NCBI RefSeq assembly: GCF_038003525.1
Contig: NZ_JBBOPI010000002.1
Coordinates: 1-64,000 of the forward strand
Length of the DNA: 64,000 nt
From: Solibacillus sp. FSL H8-0538
Lineage (GTDB): Bacteria; Bacillota; Bacilli; Bacillales_A; Planococcaceae
Direction of reading: 5' to 3'
Shown: positions 1 through 8,027 of the stretch, piece by piece
Layout of the letters: every line of letters begins with the position of its first letter
How positions within the stretch are numbered: the stretch's first letter is position 1
Notes under the pieces: generated by a model
What the model was told of the DNA's origin: nothing
The model's input: the letters and a program-made list of their open reading frames with translations, nothing else
Database searches by the model: none
Translations under genes and position numbers: made by a program

Positions 1-20
1 ACATATTTTGGTGTAGAGCC
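1..20. mobile_element. Probable terminal inverted repeat of an insertion sequence lying to the left
   Basis: The first 20 bases end in TTTTGGTGTAGAGCC. The same 15 bases recur at 59111-59125, where they close a small element whose other end (58918-58932) is their inverted partner. This suggests that base 20 is the outer end of an ISL3-like element whose transposase lies outside the window. The family assignment is inference from the GGCTCTxx-type end; no transposase is visible here. Confidence 0.4.
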
Positions 21-131
21 ATTAAAAAATAGGTTTTTCTATGACTTAAATCTCTATTTCAACTATAATTATTCAATAATGCAAAAATTATTCATTTTTG
101 AAATATTCTAACAAAAGGGGGATATTTATAA

Positions 132-1916
132 ATGATTTGGAGATCAGCGTTAATAAAAACCCATAATTTTTTAATTATTTCAGATTATAGTGGCAACATT
201 CATGAGTGCATCCTTGGGGAAAAACCCATTTTCACAAATATTACATTCCCTCACTCTATGCGAGATTTGGAGGAACAACTGTTTATAGAAAGTATATTTG
301 AACATGTGAACACGTCGAATAAGCAGGTTTTCAAGCAAAAGACTTGGAACGGAAATCACGTTTTAACAACGGTATTTAAGGAACAAGACCTTTATTTATT
401 TGCATATACGATTCTAGATAAGCCGTTTAATAGCACATCTATGGCTTCAAAAGACACACCGTTACCAATCATCGCCACGAGTCCTGCCATGCAGCAAATC
501 GCCAATCGCCTATTGAAAACGAGTCAAACAAATGTAACCGTCCTGCTGCTGGGTGAATCCGGTGTCGGAAAAGAAATGGCGGCACGAACAATTCATACAT
601 CGGGACTGCGCAAAAATAAGCCCTTCGTTGCAATAAACTGTGGTGCAATACCTGAAAATTTAATTGAAACTGAATTATTTGGCTATGAATCAGGTGCCTT
701 TACAGGGGCGAAAAAAGGCGGATATGAGGGGTGTTTCCGCCAAGCAAATGGAGGCATTTTATTTTTAGACGAAATTGGAGAACTTCCATTAAATATGCAA
801 GTGAAGTTATTACGCGTCTTACAAGAACGCAGTGTTACACCGATTGGAAGCAGTGAAACGTATCCACTCGACATTCAAATTATTGCTGCAACGAATCAAA
901 ATTTAGAAAAACTCGTTGCTGACGGAAAATTTAGAGAGGACTTGTACTACAGGCTTAATATAGTGCCCATTCAAATTCCACCGTTGCGTGAACGGATTGA
1001 GGAAATTCCAGCGCTCGCACATTTTTTTACTGAAAAGTACAATGTGAAACATGGACAAAATGTAACTTTATCACCGGATGCCATTGACTATCTATGCATA
1101 CATGAGTGGCCAGGCAACGTACGTGAACTCGAAAATGTCATTGAACGGTTTGTCGTCTTATCTGAAACACCTATTGTTACTAGCGCACATTTAGAAATGC
1201 TACTTCAAGAAAAAGAGACTGAGCCAATACGTCCGATGTTCACGACGATTTATCGTCTTCAAGATGCAGTAGATTTAGTCGAGGAGGAACTTATCTTATT
1301 GGCGATGAAAAAATATGGGTCCGTTAAGCTTGCCTCTAGTGCGCTCGGTATTAGCCAGCCAACCATGAGTCGTAAGCTCAAGAAAATTCGCACACCACTC
1401 GAACAACCAAATAGCACGTTAGCCAAGCGTGCCGTGCTAGAAGAGCAGCTCAATAATCGACTACGCTCAGTTGCCGTTGTATCAGCCATTACGATTTCAA
1501 TCGAGACTGTGGGGAAAGCGATTGAGAACCTGTCTAATCTAGATGCTCATGCGGAGCTCTTGCGCCAATTAACAGCTATCCAGCAACAAGAAGGCGTCAT
1601 TCATTGGGTATTTATTTTCTATAAAAATAAGGAAAACAAGATTATCAATATTTCCGCCTGTGCAGATTTCGTTATTGAATTAGGAGCAGAATATACAGGG
1701 CCTCCGGAAATAATGGATGTGATCGAACAAGCGCTGAACGGCTCGGTTGGTATTACGCCAATTTATACCGATCAATATGGGGAATGGAAAACATGCTTCG
1801 CCCCTCTCTATAACCAAGAAGGTATCGTCATTGCCATTATTGGCTATGACTACAGCAAAGCATATATTAATAGTGAATTGCACCGACTAAGTCGAAAGTT
1901 AAATTTAATCTTATAA
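132..1916 (+). CDS. Sigma-54-dependent transcriptional activator with C-terminal sensor-like domain
   Basis: Activates RNA polymerase carrying sigma-54 by ATP hydrolysis. An N-terminal region of about 105 residues (PAS-like at best) is followed by an AAA+ domain at about 110-340. That domain has Walker A GESGVGKE (141-148), the sigma-54 contact loop GAFTGA (188-193), Walker B around D213 and an arginine-finger region. A Fis-type helix-turn-helix lies at about 395-420 (SALGISQPTMSRKLKK). Unusually, about 170 more residues follow the HTH. They resemble a Cache/PAS-type ligand sensor (FAPLYNQEGIVIAIIGYD) and have no membrane segment. No operon partner is visible downstream, so its target is probably to the left of the window or distant. 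Start ATG follows AAAGGGGGA. Family call is firm; the effector is unknown. Confidence 0.93.
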   Translation: MIWRSALIKTHNFLIISDYSGNIHECILGEKPIFTNITFPHSMRDLEEQLFIESIFEHVNTSNKQVFKQKTWNGNHVLTTVFKEQDLYLFAYTILDKPFNSTSMASKDTPLPIIATSPAMQQIANRLLKTSQTNVTVLLLGESGVGKEMAARTIHTSGLRKNKPFVAINCGAIPENLIETELFGYESGAFTGAKKGGYEGCFRQANGGILFLDEIGELPLNMQVKLLRVLQERSVTPIGSSETYPLDIQIIAATNQNLEKLVADGKFREDLYYRLNIVPIQIPPLRERIEEIPALAHFFTEKYNVKHGQNVTLSPDAIDYLCIHEWPGNVRELENVIERFVVLSETPIVTSAHLEMLLQEKETEPIRPMFTTIYRLQDAVDLVEEELILLAMKKYGSVKLASSALGISQPTMSRKLKKIRTPLEQPNSTLAKRAVLEEQLNNRLRSVAVVSAITISIETVGKAIENLSNLDAHAELLRQLTAIQQQEGVIHWVFIFYKNKENKIINISACADFVIELGAEYTGPPEIMDVIEQALNGSVGITPIYTDQYGEWKTCFAPLYNQEGIVIAIIGYDYSKAYINSELHRLSRKLNLIL

Positions 1917-2204
1917 TATAAAAGAAATCATTTTTAAGGAGTACAAGAAGTAGACAATATACCTAGCTATTCATTAAACATAGCGAAAGATCCCTGGGCC
2001 CACACAAGCGAGCCCCCTACAAACAAGAGATTACAGACTTTGATAAGTGTTCAGCCGATTAAACGTATTGAAAAATCCCCCTGCCGTTATCAAAAACTTA
2101 TATTAAATTGTAATTTTATACTATTAGTTATAACGGTAACTGGTAAACCTTTATTACTATAAGCACCAATTAAAATAAAATGAGCTCTCAGACGTATTTT
2201 AAGT

Positions 2205-2247
2205 AGCAAAAAAAGCAACCCTATTAGAAAGTTGCTTTTTTTCTCCT
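2205..2247. terminator. Hairpin terminator
   Basis: AAAAAAGCAAC and GTTGCTTTTTT flank a short loop, giving a stem with A and T tracts that could stop transcription in either direction. Its right half (from 2231) is also the left border of the segment duplicated at 5083. Confidence 0.6.
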
Positions 2248-2664
2248 CTTTTTCAAGAAAACTAGCATAAAACCACCCACAAAAAAATAGAGAAAAATAG
2301 AGAAGTAAATTTAGACGTGCCATAGAATAGAAAAGAGTAGCGTAGAAAAGAATAGAATAGAAAAGAATGGAAAAAATTTGCGCAGAATAGGCGTTGGAGG
2401 GTATGGAACAGACGATATCAATAGAGGAGCGTATACAAGAGGGACTTGCGAAGGATCCCTTATTTCAAGTCATTCAGGAAACAACAGCTGAGCAAAATTT
2501 TGGGTCCGAGCCGTATTTACTCGACCTGGTTGAAAAGGAGTACTATTCCACACCTGAAGTGGCGGGTTGGTTTGATGTCACCGATGCACAGTTGCGTTAC
2601 TACATTAAACCCTTCGAATCCTATGTATTTGAAGAGGCTGAAGACAGTCCAACGACATCAACTG
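2231..2664 (+). repeat. Segmental duplication, copy 1 (copy 2 at 5083-5517)
   Basis: About 435 bp is repeated nearly identically at 5083-5517. It covers the upstream region with runs of AGAATAGAAA-type repeats, the ribosome binding site and the first 87 codons of a MerR-like gene. Identity stops abruptly after the codons for SPTTST, where this copy runs into unrelated sequence. The two protein fragments differ at only 6 of 87 positions, so the duplication is fairly recent. Confidence 0.9.
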
Positions 2665-2723
2665 GCAGCGGGGAATTATGCGTATTAGTTATAATGTTAA
2701 CTGGTTTATCTCTATTAATATAA
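2403..2723 (+). pseudogene. Truncated MerR-like HTH gene (5' copy of the 5256 gene)
   Basis: Encodes the N-terminal 87 residues of the protein at 5256-6167, including the MerR-type helix-turn-helix (YYSTPEVAGWFDVTDAQLRY), then about 19 unrelated residues (GSGELCVLVIMLTGLSLLI). The second helical region and the long coiled coil are missing. ATG at 2403 was chosen because it matches the start of the intact paralogue; an in-frame TTG lies 9 bases upstream. It might still make a short DNA-binding protein that competes with the full-length one, but this is speculation. The novel tail is hydrophobic and probably arises from chance read-through. Confidence 0.75.
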
Positions 2724-2750
2724 AGATGTTTAAGATAACCAGTTAACATT
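2693..2750. terminator. Long inverted repeat, possible terminator
   Basis: Arms of 17-18 bases (left 2693-2710, right 2734-2750, one bulged base, core GTTAACTGGTT) flank a 23-base loop. It lies 64 bases past the stop of the exporter gene on the minus strand and also ends the truncated HTH gene. There is no T run, so a terminator role is uncertain. Part of the left arm region resembles 2121-2161. Confidence 0.5.
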
Positions 2751-2813
2751 GAAATCGAGTTGTCGGGGATGATGCCAGGACAGTCATTACTATTTTTATA
2801 TGATGGAACTTAG

Positions 2814-4547
2814 CTATTCAGATACAACTGATGTATGATTGGCATTTGTTTCCCGTTTCCTTAAAAGTAGTAAGGATAAACTAAATAAGCAAGCTAGAAT
2901 TAATCCACTAAAGAAAGCTTTACTCATCGCTTTTACTACATAAAAATTTGCATCCTTACGTAGATCATTTTGAATATCATTAATTTCATTTTCGAATGCA
3001 GTCATCTCAGTATTTATTTTTAACCTAATTTGTTCTTCTATAGCAGGGGTAATGGACGCTCCTGGAGGCAATTGTTTCAGTACCTCTTGTTTCTGTAGTA
3101 GAGTGACTCGTTCATAGATCTCTTTAGAAATTTCAAATCGTTCTAGTTCTCCACCGCCTTCAAAAAATGATTCTCTTCTGACTTCTAATTTTTCAATGGC
3201 TGCTGCTCTCACTTCAGTGGGAAGGCTTGCTTTTTCGAATTGTGATATTCCATCGTCTACAATTTCAACTGAAAATTGATTTAAAAAACTCATTGTTATT
3301 GAGACAAAAATCGATACACCTAGAGCGCCTCCCATATTTCTAGCTGTAGCAAAAATTCCCGATCCTAGCGACATATGCTCATCGGATACCGTTGCCGTAC
3401 AAACGGTTACACTTGTGACCATCAGGATACCGAGTCCCGTTCCTAATAAAGACATGATGAGAATTAAAGTCGAAATTTCCGTATTCGCACTTAACTTTAA
3501 CAATGGAATAAAGCTTGCGATTGTAAATAAATAACCAAAAAACATGGGAATTTGATAGCCAATTTTGTCCATTACTCGCCCGATAATAGGTGCTACGACA
3601 AGCATAACAGCAGATAATGGTGTGATGAGAAAAGAAGCTTGTAATGTACTATATCCTTTTACTTGAGTGAAGTAGATCGGTAAAAGAATTAATATCCCCA
3701 TCATTATCAAACCACCGAAAAAATTAGAAATTACTCCGCCTAAATATTCTTTATTCTTAAATATCGAAAAATCTACCAAAGGGAATTTCACTTGCGATTC
3801 AATAATGAAAAATAATAGTCCCGCTATTAAACTTATACAGAAATAACCATAAATGATCGTAGAATTCCACCCTAGCTTTTCTCCTTGTAAAATAGCATAG
3901 GTAAAAAAGTATAAAGCCACGCTTATAAACAAAACGCCCCAAATATCCAACTTAAGCGGTGCTTTAACATCCTTACGCCCTTTAAATACCCATAGAAGGA
4001 ATGGAAAAGAAACAATTATTATCGGAACATTAATATAGAAAATCCAACGCCAATCAATATATTCGGTCACTACTCCGCCTATACTTGGGCCAATAGCAAC
4101 TGCAAGCGCTCCAATTGCTCCCCAAATCCCCATTGCTAAACCTGTTTTTTCTTGTGGTACAGCCGTCCTAACAAGCATCATACTGGTCGGTATAATCATT
4201 GCTCCAGCGATCCCTTGCAAAACACGCGAAGCAATTAAAACCTCTACTGAAGGAGCTACCCCGCATAAAAAGGAACTTATCGCAAAAATTAGGACACCGA
4301 CTAAAAACAGCCTGATTCTCCCGAAAATATCTGCTAACTTTCCAACTGTTATTAAAAGAATGGCTAATGTAAGAACGAAGGAATTAATTATCCAAGAAGC
4401 TACATTAAGGTCTATCTTAAAATCATTCATTATAGTTGGTAGAGCAATATTAACAACTGTACTATCTAAAAAAACCAAAAAAAGCCCCAAGCTTACGGCA
4501 AATACTTGTTTCAATCCCCCATATTCAGAAATAGTAGTATTATTCAT
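2814..4547 (-). CDS. MFS drug efflux permease, DHA2 (EmrB/QacA) family
   Basis: A proton-driven multidrug exporter in the cytoplasmic membrane. The 577-residue protein has the expected pattern of about 14 membrane segments, with family signatures FLDSTVVNIALPTI near the N-terminus and GKLADIFGRIRLFLVG after the second segment. A hydrophilic loop of roughly 110-120 residues separates the last two segments (about 435-550), longer than in compact members. The start ATG follows AGAGAGGGA. No intact regulator is adjacent, although a 38-codon remnant lies upstream at 4595-4711. Substrate cannot be read from sequence. Confidence 0.93.
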   Translation of the reverse strand: MNNTTISEYGGLKQVFAVSLGLFLVFLDSTVVNIALPTIMNDFKIDLNVASWIINSFVLTLAILLITVGKLADIFGRIRLFLVGVLIFAISSFLCGVAPSVEVLIASRVLQGIAGAMIIPTSMMLVRTAVPQEKTGLAMGIWGAIGALAVAIGPSIGGVVTEYIDWRWIFYINVPIIIVSFPFLLWVFKGRKDVKAPLKLDIWGVLFISVALYFFTYAILQGEKLGWNSTIIYGYFCISLIAGLLFFIIESQVKFPLVDFSIFKNKEYLGGVISNFFGGLIMMGILILLPIYFTQVKGYSTLQASFLITPLSAVMLVVAPIIGRVMDKIGYQIPMFFGYLFTIASFIPLLKLSANTEISTLILIMSLLGTGLGILMVTSVTVCTATVSDEHMSLGSGIFATARNMGGALGVSIFVSITMSFLNQFSVEIVDDGISQFEKASLPTEVRAAAIEKLEVRRESFFEGGGELERFEISKEIYERVTLLQKQEVLKQLPPGASITPAIEEQIRLKINTEMTAFENEINDIQNDLRKDANFYVVKAMSKAFFSGLILACLFSLSLLLLRKRETNANHTSVVSE

Positions 4548-4594
4548 TTCAATCCCTCTCTTTTGTATTAAAATTTAAAGCTCATAAACTTTTA

Positions 4595-4711
4595 TCACAT
4601 GTTGTTAGTTTTTATTTCATCCGTCATATGGTCAGCACCCTCCTCTATAAATTTGATGAAAGAGGGGCCAAACTGTTGGTCATACACCCTCCCATCTCTT
4701 CCACACCACAT
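4595..4711 (-). pseudogene. Possible 3' remnant of a regulator gene
   Basis: A 38-codon reading frame upstream of, and co-oriented with, the exporter. It has protein-like composition (YDQQFGPSFIKFIEEGADHM) but no ribosome binding site and no beginning. Exporters of this class are often preceded by a TetR or MarR regulator, so this may be the surviving tail of one. Identity is unproven. Confidence 0.25.
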
Positions 4712-4860
4712 AATTGGTACGAATTAATAATGAAATGAGTACAATTTTTTTAAATGCACCATGTGAATGCTTGTGACGAATAATTAGTATCACTGCACCA
4801 GAAAACCTTTATATGAGCACATGTTCATTTATTATAATACATTTATTTCCACACAACGTC

Positions 4861-4898
4861 AATGGTGGAGTTAGCTTCGGAGCTAAACTCAACACCAA
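4861..4898. repeat. Imperfect palindrome
   Basis: GAGTTAGCT and AGCTAAACTC face each other across TCGG, extended by GGTG and CACC. It lies in about 700 bp between the exporter and the next gene that otherwise shows no gene beyond the remnant at 4595. A promoter, terminator or mobile-element role cannot be told from sequence. Confidence 0.35.
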
Positions 4899-5082
4899 AT
4901 GCGAATGGTCCATGTAGAAATCAAAAACTAGAGCTTACAATTCGGTGTCATGAAAGTGAATAGGTGTTAGCCTGAGCGCTATTAATTGAAACAGTCCCAT
5001 AGAATAAACAATTTTTCCTATGGGTTCTCAAACGTCATTTCCATCGGGATTTACGTGCAATCCAATCTCAATTCGCCTAAGA

Positions 5083-5517
5083 GTTGCTTTTTTTCTCCTC
5101 TTTTTCAAGAAAACTAGCATAAAACCACCCACAAAAGAATAGAGAAAAATAGAGAAGTAAATTTAGACACGCCATAGAATAGAAAAGAGTAGCGTAGAAA
5201 AGAATAGAATAGAAAAGAATGGAAAAAATTTGCGCAGAATAGGAGTGGGTAGGGTATGGAACTAACGATTTCAATAGAGGAGCGTATACAAGAGGTACTT
5301 GCGAAGGATCCCTTATTTCAAGTCATTCAGGAAACAACAGCTGAGCAAAATTTTTGGTCCGAGCCTTATTTACTTGAACTGGTTGAAAAGAAGTACTATT
5401 CCACACCTGAAGTGGCGGGATGGTTTGATGTCACCGATGCACAGTTGCGTTACTATATTAAACCTTTCGAGTCCTATTTATTTGAAGAGGCTGAAGACAG
5501 TCCAACGACATCCACGG
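5083..5517 (+). repeat. Segmental duplication, copy 2 (copy 1 at 2231-2664)
   Basis: Same unit as 2231-2664. Here the reading frame continues into a full gene, so this is the parental or intact form. At 5175-5232 the upstream part carries runs of AGAATAGAAA-like repeats, also seen as relics at 58765-58830 and 62328-62360. They could be operators for the encoded HTH protein. Confidence 0.9.
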
Positions 5518-6167
5518 TCATTCGTTTGGATTTTAAAGCTGTTTTAAAACTTCGGATGATTCTGTTGCTAAAGGATGAATACCGTGTAAAAGGGTTGAAA
5601 CGCCTTTTGAACATTAGTGACCATGGCCATATGGTTAGACAAAAGACCGTAGTCACAACTGAACTGGCCCCCCCTGATGATCTCGCACAAAGAGTCACTA
5701 TGCTGAGCCATATCATTACTCAAATGATGAACACCGGTCTTTTTCACATTGAGCAGGAGACCGAAAGCCAGCAGATGATCGTTTCATTAAACCAGGAGTT
5801 TCTCACACAACAAATTCAAGCGGTGCCTTCCGAAACTTCAGAAATTCTTGCAGAGATTACAGAAGATACCCAACAATTAAAATCGGAGAATGCTGCACTT
5901 AAGAAGCAGCTCGAGGAACTAAATCAAGATAATAAACAAGATATCGCCATTCTCATTAGAAGACGACACATCGAAAATGAAGTCGTCGCAACCTTACGTG
6001 ATGAAGCGCTGCGTACGTATACTGAAAACAACAGTACGCCCTTCTTTGCAAAACTTTTCCGTTCTTCGCAACTCGCAATGGAACAGGAGCGTTTCATATT
6101 AGATTACGTGCAGACCCACCTAAATGAACGTCTTGAAAAAGCCCTCTCTGATTATCATGAATCGTAA
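5256..6167 (+). CDS. MerR-like helix-turn-helix protein with C-terminal coiled coil
   Basis: A 303-residue predicted DNA-binding protein. A MerR-type HTH spans about residues 47-75 (STPEVAGWFDVTDAQLRYYI), followed by a second helical segment (VLKLRMILLLKDEYRVKGL). A coiled coil at about 205-245 is rich in E, K, Q and L, and a basic-aromatic motif TPFFAKLF lies near residue 268. The layout recalls plasmid-encoded KfrA/DUF3967-type proteins of Bacillus, but the exact family is not certain. Fragments of the same family occur at 2403, 7571, 41400, 42715, 46930 and 62440. A terminator follows directly. It may bind the A-rich repeats upstream of its own gene (inference). Confidence 0.75.
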   Translation: MELTISIEERIQEVLAKDPLFQVIQETTAEQNFWSEPYLLELVEKKYYSTPEVAGWFDVTDAQLRYYIKPFESYLFEEAEDSPTTSTVIRLDFKAVLKLRMILLLKDEYRVKGLKRLLNISDHGHMVRQKTVVTTELAPPDDLAQRVTMLSHIITQMMNTGLFHIEQETESQQMIVSLNQEFLTQQIQAVPSETSEILAEITEDTQQLKSENAALKKQLEELNQDNKQDIAILIRRRHIENEVVATLRDEALRTYTENNSTPFFAKLFRSSQLAMEQERFILDYVQTHLNERLEKALSDYHES

Positions 6168-6168
6168 A

Positions 6169-6198
6169 ATGCTTCCTTCTCAACAGGAAGCATTTTTT
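6169..6198 (+). terminator. Rho-independent terminator
   Basis: AAATGCTTCC and GGAAGCATTTTTT form a stem with a T run just after the stop of the HTH gene. Confidence 0.85.
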
Positions 6199-6309
6199 CT
6201 ATGGAATCTAGGTAAACATTCATATTATTAGCAGGATTTCGAAAAAGAGATAGAATTCTAAAACAATACAGCAGCTGATATACACTAGACAAGAATACGA
6301 CAAACAACG

Positions 6310-6338
6310 GCCCCCACAGATGTTGATTTGTAGGGGCT
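6310..6338. repeat. Hairpin of the CGTTGATTT-loop family
   Basis: GCCCCCACAGATGTTGATTT folds back on TGTAGGGGC. The same stem-loop type, with a TGTTGATTT or CGTTGATTT loop, occurs at 20223, 29084 and 41561, so this looks like a dispersed terminator-like repeat. Confidence 0.55.
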
Positions 6339-6408
6339 TCGCATTTTATCACTATAAAAGGGTTGGTTTAGAGTGAAAGGCAACCTACGCTGTTTTAAGA
6401 ATGTGTAG

Positions 6409-6921
6409 TCATTTAAAATGGTTTTCTCCCTCTGCTTCTTGAAATTGTAAATATCCTTCTTTTACTGAGTAAGCTACATAAAATTTATGTTTTCCAATGT
6501 CGACTATTTGAACAGCGTTAGCTTTCCTTGCGCTGTTTACGATAGTTGTAAACTGTTTTGTATTAATAGTAACACCCATAAGATTTAATAGTTTTCTAGA
6601 GGTCTCTAAAATGTCTTTATCTTTGGGATTAATAGCTATGATATCAATAAAATAACCACCCATCTTCTGAGATCTGACCGCTAATACAGAAGAGCTCCGA
6701 TCTTTATAAGCAAGAAAACGCCCTTCTTTGTCTTCAACATCACTGTCTACCTGCCATTTTGCCGTTGTTAATACTTTCTCCAATGACTCAAATGATTTTG
6801 TAGCGTGGATTTTTGTAGAAAGTGTTTCTTTTTTAGAGGCATTTGCTACTACGGTAGATGGGGCACTAAATATGAAAAACACCACTAAACTGACTAGTAA
6901 AATACTAAAAATCTTTCTCAT
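6409..6921 (-). CDS. Secreted protein of unknown function
   Basis: A 170-residue protein with a clear signal peptide: MRK, a hydrophobic core, then a likely cut after VVANA at about residue 28. ATG at 6921 is preferred over the upstream GTG/ATG because AAGGAG lies 8 bases before it. The mature part is alpha/beta in character with no catalytic motif I recognise. It is a lone gene flanked by intergenic repeats. It could be a Bacillus-specific exported protein; no function is proposed. Confidence 0.7.
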   Translation of the reverse strand: MRKIFSILLVSLVVFFIFSAPSTVVANASKKETLSTKIHATKSFESLEKVLTTAKWQVDSDVEDKEGRFLAYKDRSSSVLAVRSQKMGGYFIDIIAINPKDKDILETSRKLLNLMGVTINTKQFTTIVNSARKANAVQIVDIGKHKFYVAYSVKEGYLQFQEAEGENHFK

Positions 6922-7047
6922 GCACATCACTCCTTTTATTAAAATATGATACTAGTTAAAGGTCTTTTTTATTCCCTTAATCTACTTCAACACTTTCAAT
7001 AATAATCTATGAATAGCAAGAGGATTCCAACAGCGCCATCACAAAAC

Positions 7048-7161
7048 AAGCAGCATCACGTAATTCCTGGCAGATTGTCGACAAACACTCGACGAACTGA
7101 CCAACACCGCAGCTCAGCGAACAAGTCCATTTCGCTGAGTTGCTATTACGTCACGCTGCTT
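7048..7161. ncRNA. Candidate three-way-junction structured element
   Basis: A closing stem pairs 7048-7064 with 7145-7161 (15 of 17 pairs). Inside it are a small hairpin (GTCGA 7077-7081 with TCGAC 7089-7093) and a strong 13-pair hairpin (7109-7121 with 7131-7143, one G-U pair, 9-base loop). Bases 7146-7153 (TTACGTCA) can instead pair perfectly with 7194-7201 (TGACGTAA), so two folds compete. It could be a regulatory RNA or a plasmid or phage origin structure. No known class was recognised. Confidence 0.4.
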
Positions 7162-7213
7162 TTCATATGGCCTACTGCATTAAGAACAGTTGGTGACGTA
7201 AGATTCCATCCTT

Positions 7214-7259
7214 TTTCTACCTCGCAAAAGTGGAAATTTCTACTTTTGCGAGGTAGAAA
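7214..7259. repeat. 46-bp near-perfect palindrome
   Basis: Arms 7214-7231 and 7242-7259 are perfect 18-base inverted copies (core CTCGCAAAAGT). The 10-base centre is itself nearly self-complementary, giving one mismatch over the whole palindrome. There is no T tract. It could be a dimer operator, a cruciform or a mobile-element remnant. Confidence 0.7.
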
Positions 7260-7308
7260 TTTGTGTATTTAGTATATTGCAAACCGCTTCCTTCTCAGCA
7301 GCAAGCGA

Positions 7309-7690
7309 ATGAACCTCGAAATTGAAAGGGCTTTAGAACACGCCCAGCTGAATTAGAGGCGTGAACGTGAAATCATGCAGGACAGTATGAATGTTAAACG
7401 TGAGAAGGCCCTGGTAGAAGGAGAACGAGCGGATCAAGCGACGTTACAGGCTCAAAATGAGAAGTACAATGATAAACTCGCTGAGATGCATGCGGAAAAT
7501 GAGCGTATTCGAGGGAATTAACAAACACAACATCACAATCAAACAAACCGCATTAAACCGCCTGTAAAACCGAAAAAAGTTTCTATTCTTCGCCAAACTT
7601 TTCTATTCTTTTCAAATCCACGTGACAAAGCAACTTGATATTTCTGCCAATATCAAAAAGCATGGTGAACTCTACATTTCATTCAAGTAA
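7309..7690 (+). pseudogene. Decayed coiled-coil gene of the MerR/DUF3967-like family
   Basis: A heptad-rich reading frame from ATG 7309 (NLEIERALEHAQL, later VKREKALVEGERADQ) is broken by TAG at 7354 and TAA at 7519. In another frame, 7580-7690 encodes a tail containing LFFAKLFYSFQIH. That matches the TPFFAKLF motif of the intact protein at 5256 and the relic at 46930. A terminator follows. It is read as an inactivated paralogue with frameshifts. About 300 bp between this and the previous gene holds only the structured elements listed separately. Confidence 0.65.
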
Positions 7691-7696
7691 CCACTG

Positions 7697-7728
7697 CCCC
7701 TGCAACATTCAACTGTTTGCAGGGCTTT
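7697..7728 (+). terminator. Rho-independent terminator
   Basis: CCCTGCAA and TTTGCAGGG, followed by CTTTTT, sit 7 bases past the stop of the relic tail. This supports the relic having once been an expressed gene. Confidence 0.8.
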
Positions 7729-7949
7729 TTAATTTCGTTTCGAATAGGAAGTTTTAGCAGCAATTTAGCGAGGTAAGCGATTGATATTTATAAGTTTCTA
7801 CTGCTACTCCGGAAAAAAATTAGGTAAAAGAGGGATACAAATCCTGCATTTTTATTTCCTGTAAAAAGATAATGATCCATTTTTTAACAGAACCGAGTAT
7901 ATCTATTGATGTAAGCGCCCCCAAATTATTAAAAATTTTAATAACTATC

Positions 7950-7998
7950 TTGACTTTTTTGCTCATAGCTTTATAATTGCATTTGAGAATCATTTTCA
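7950..7998 (+). promoter_or_regulatory. SigmaA promoter with Fur box for the iron transporter
   Basis: TTGACT (7950-7955) and TATAAT (7972-7977) are separated by 16 bases. Directly downstream, TGAGAATCATTTTCA (7984-7998) matches the 7-1-7 Fur box TGATAATnATTATCA at 12 of 14 positions and would cover the transcription start. Repression by Fur under iron-replete conditions is expected. Confidence 0.85.
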
Positions 7999-8027
7999 AT
8001 AAACCATTTGGACAGGAGAAGTATATC

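Noticed and set aside
2228-2323. Small hydrophobic minus-strand ORF (RLNLLLYFSLFFCGWFYASF) repeated near 5100-5175, resembling a type I toxin peptide
   Set aside because: No ribosome binding site or promoter is visible, and its conservation is explained by the 435-bp DNA duplication.
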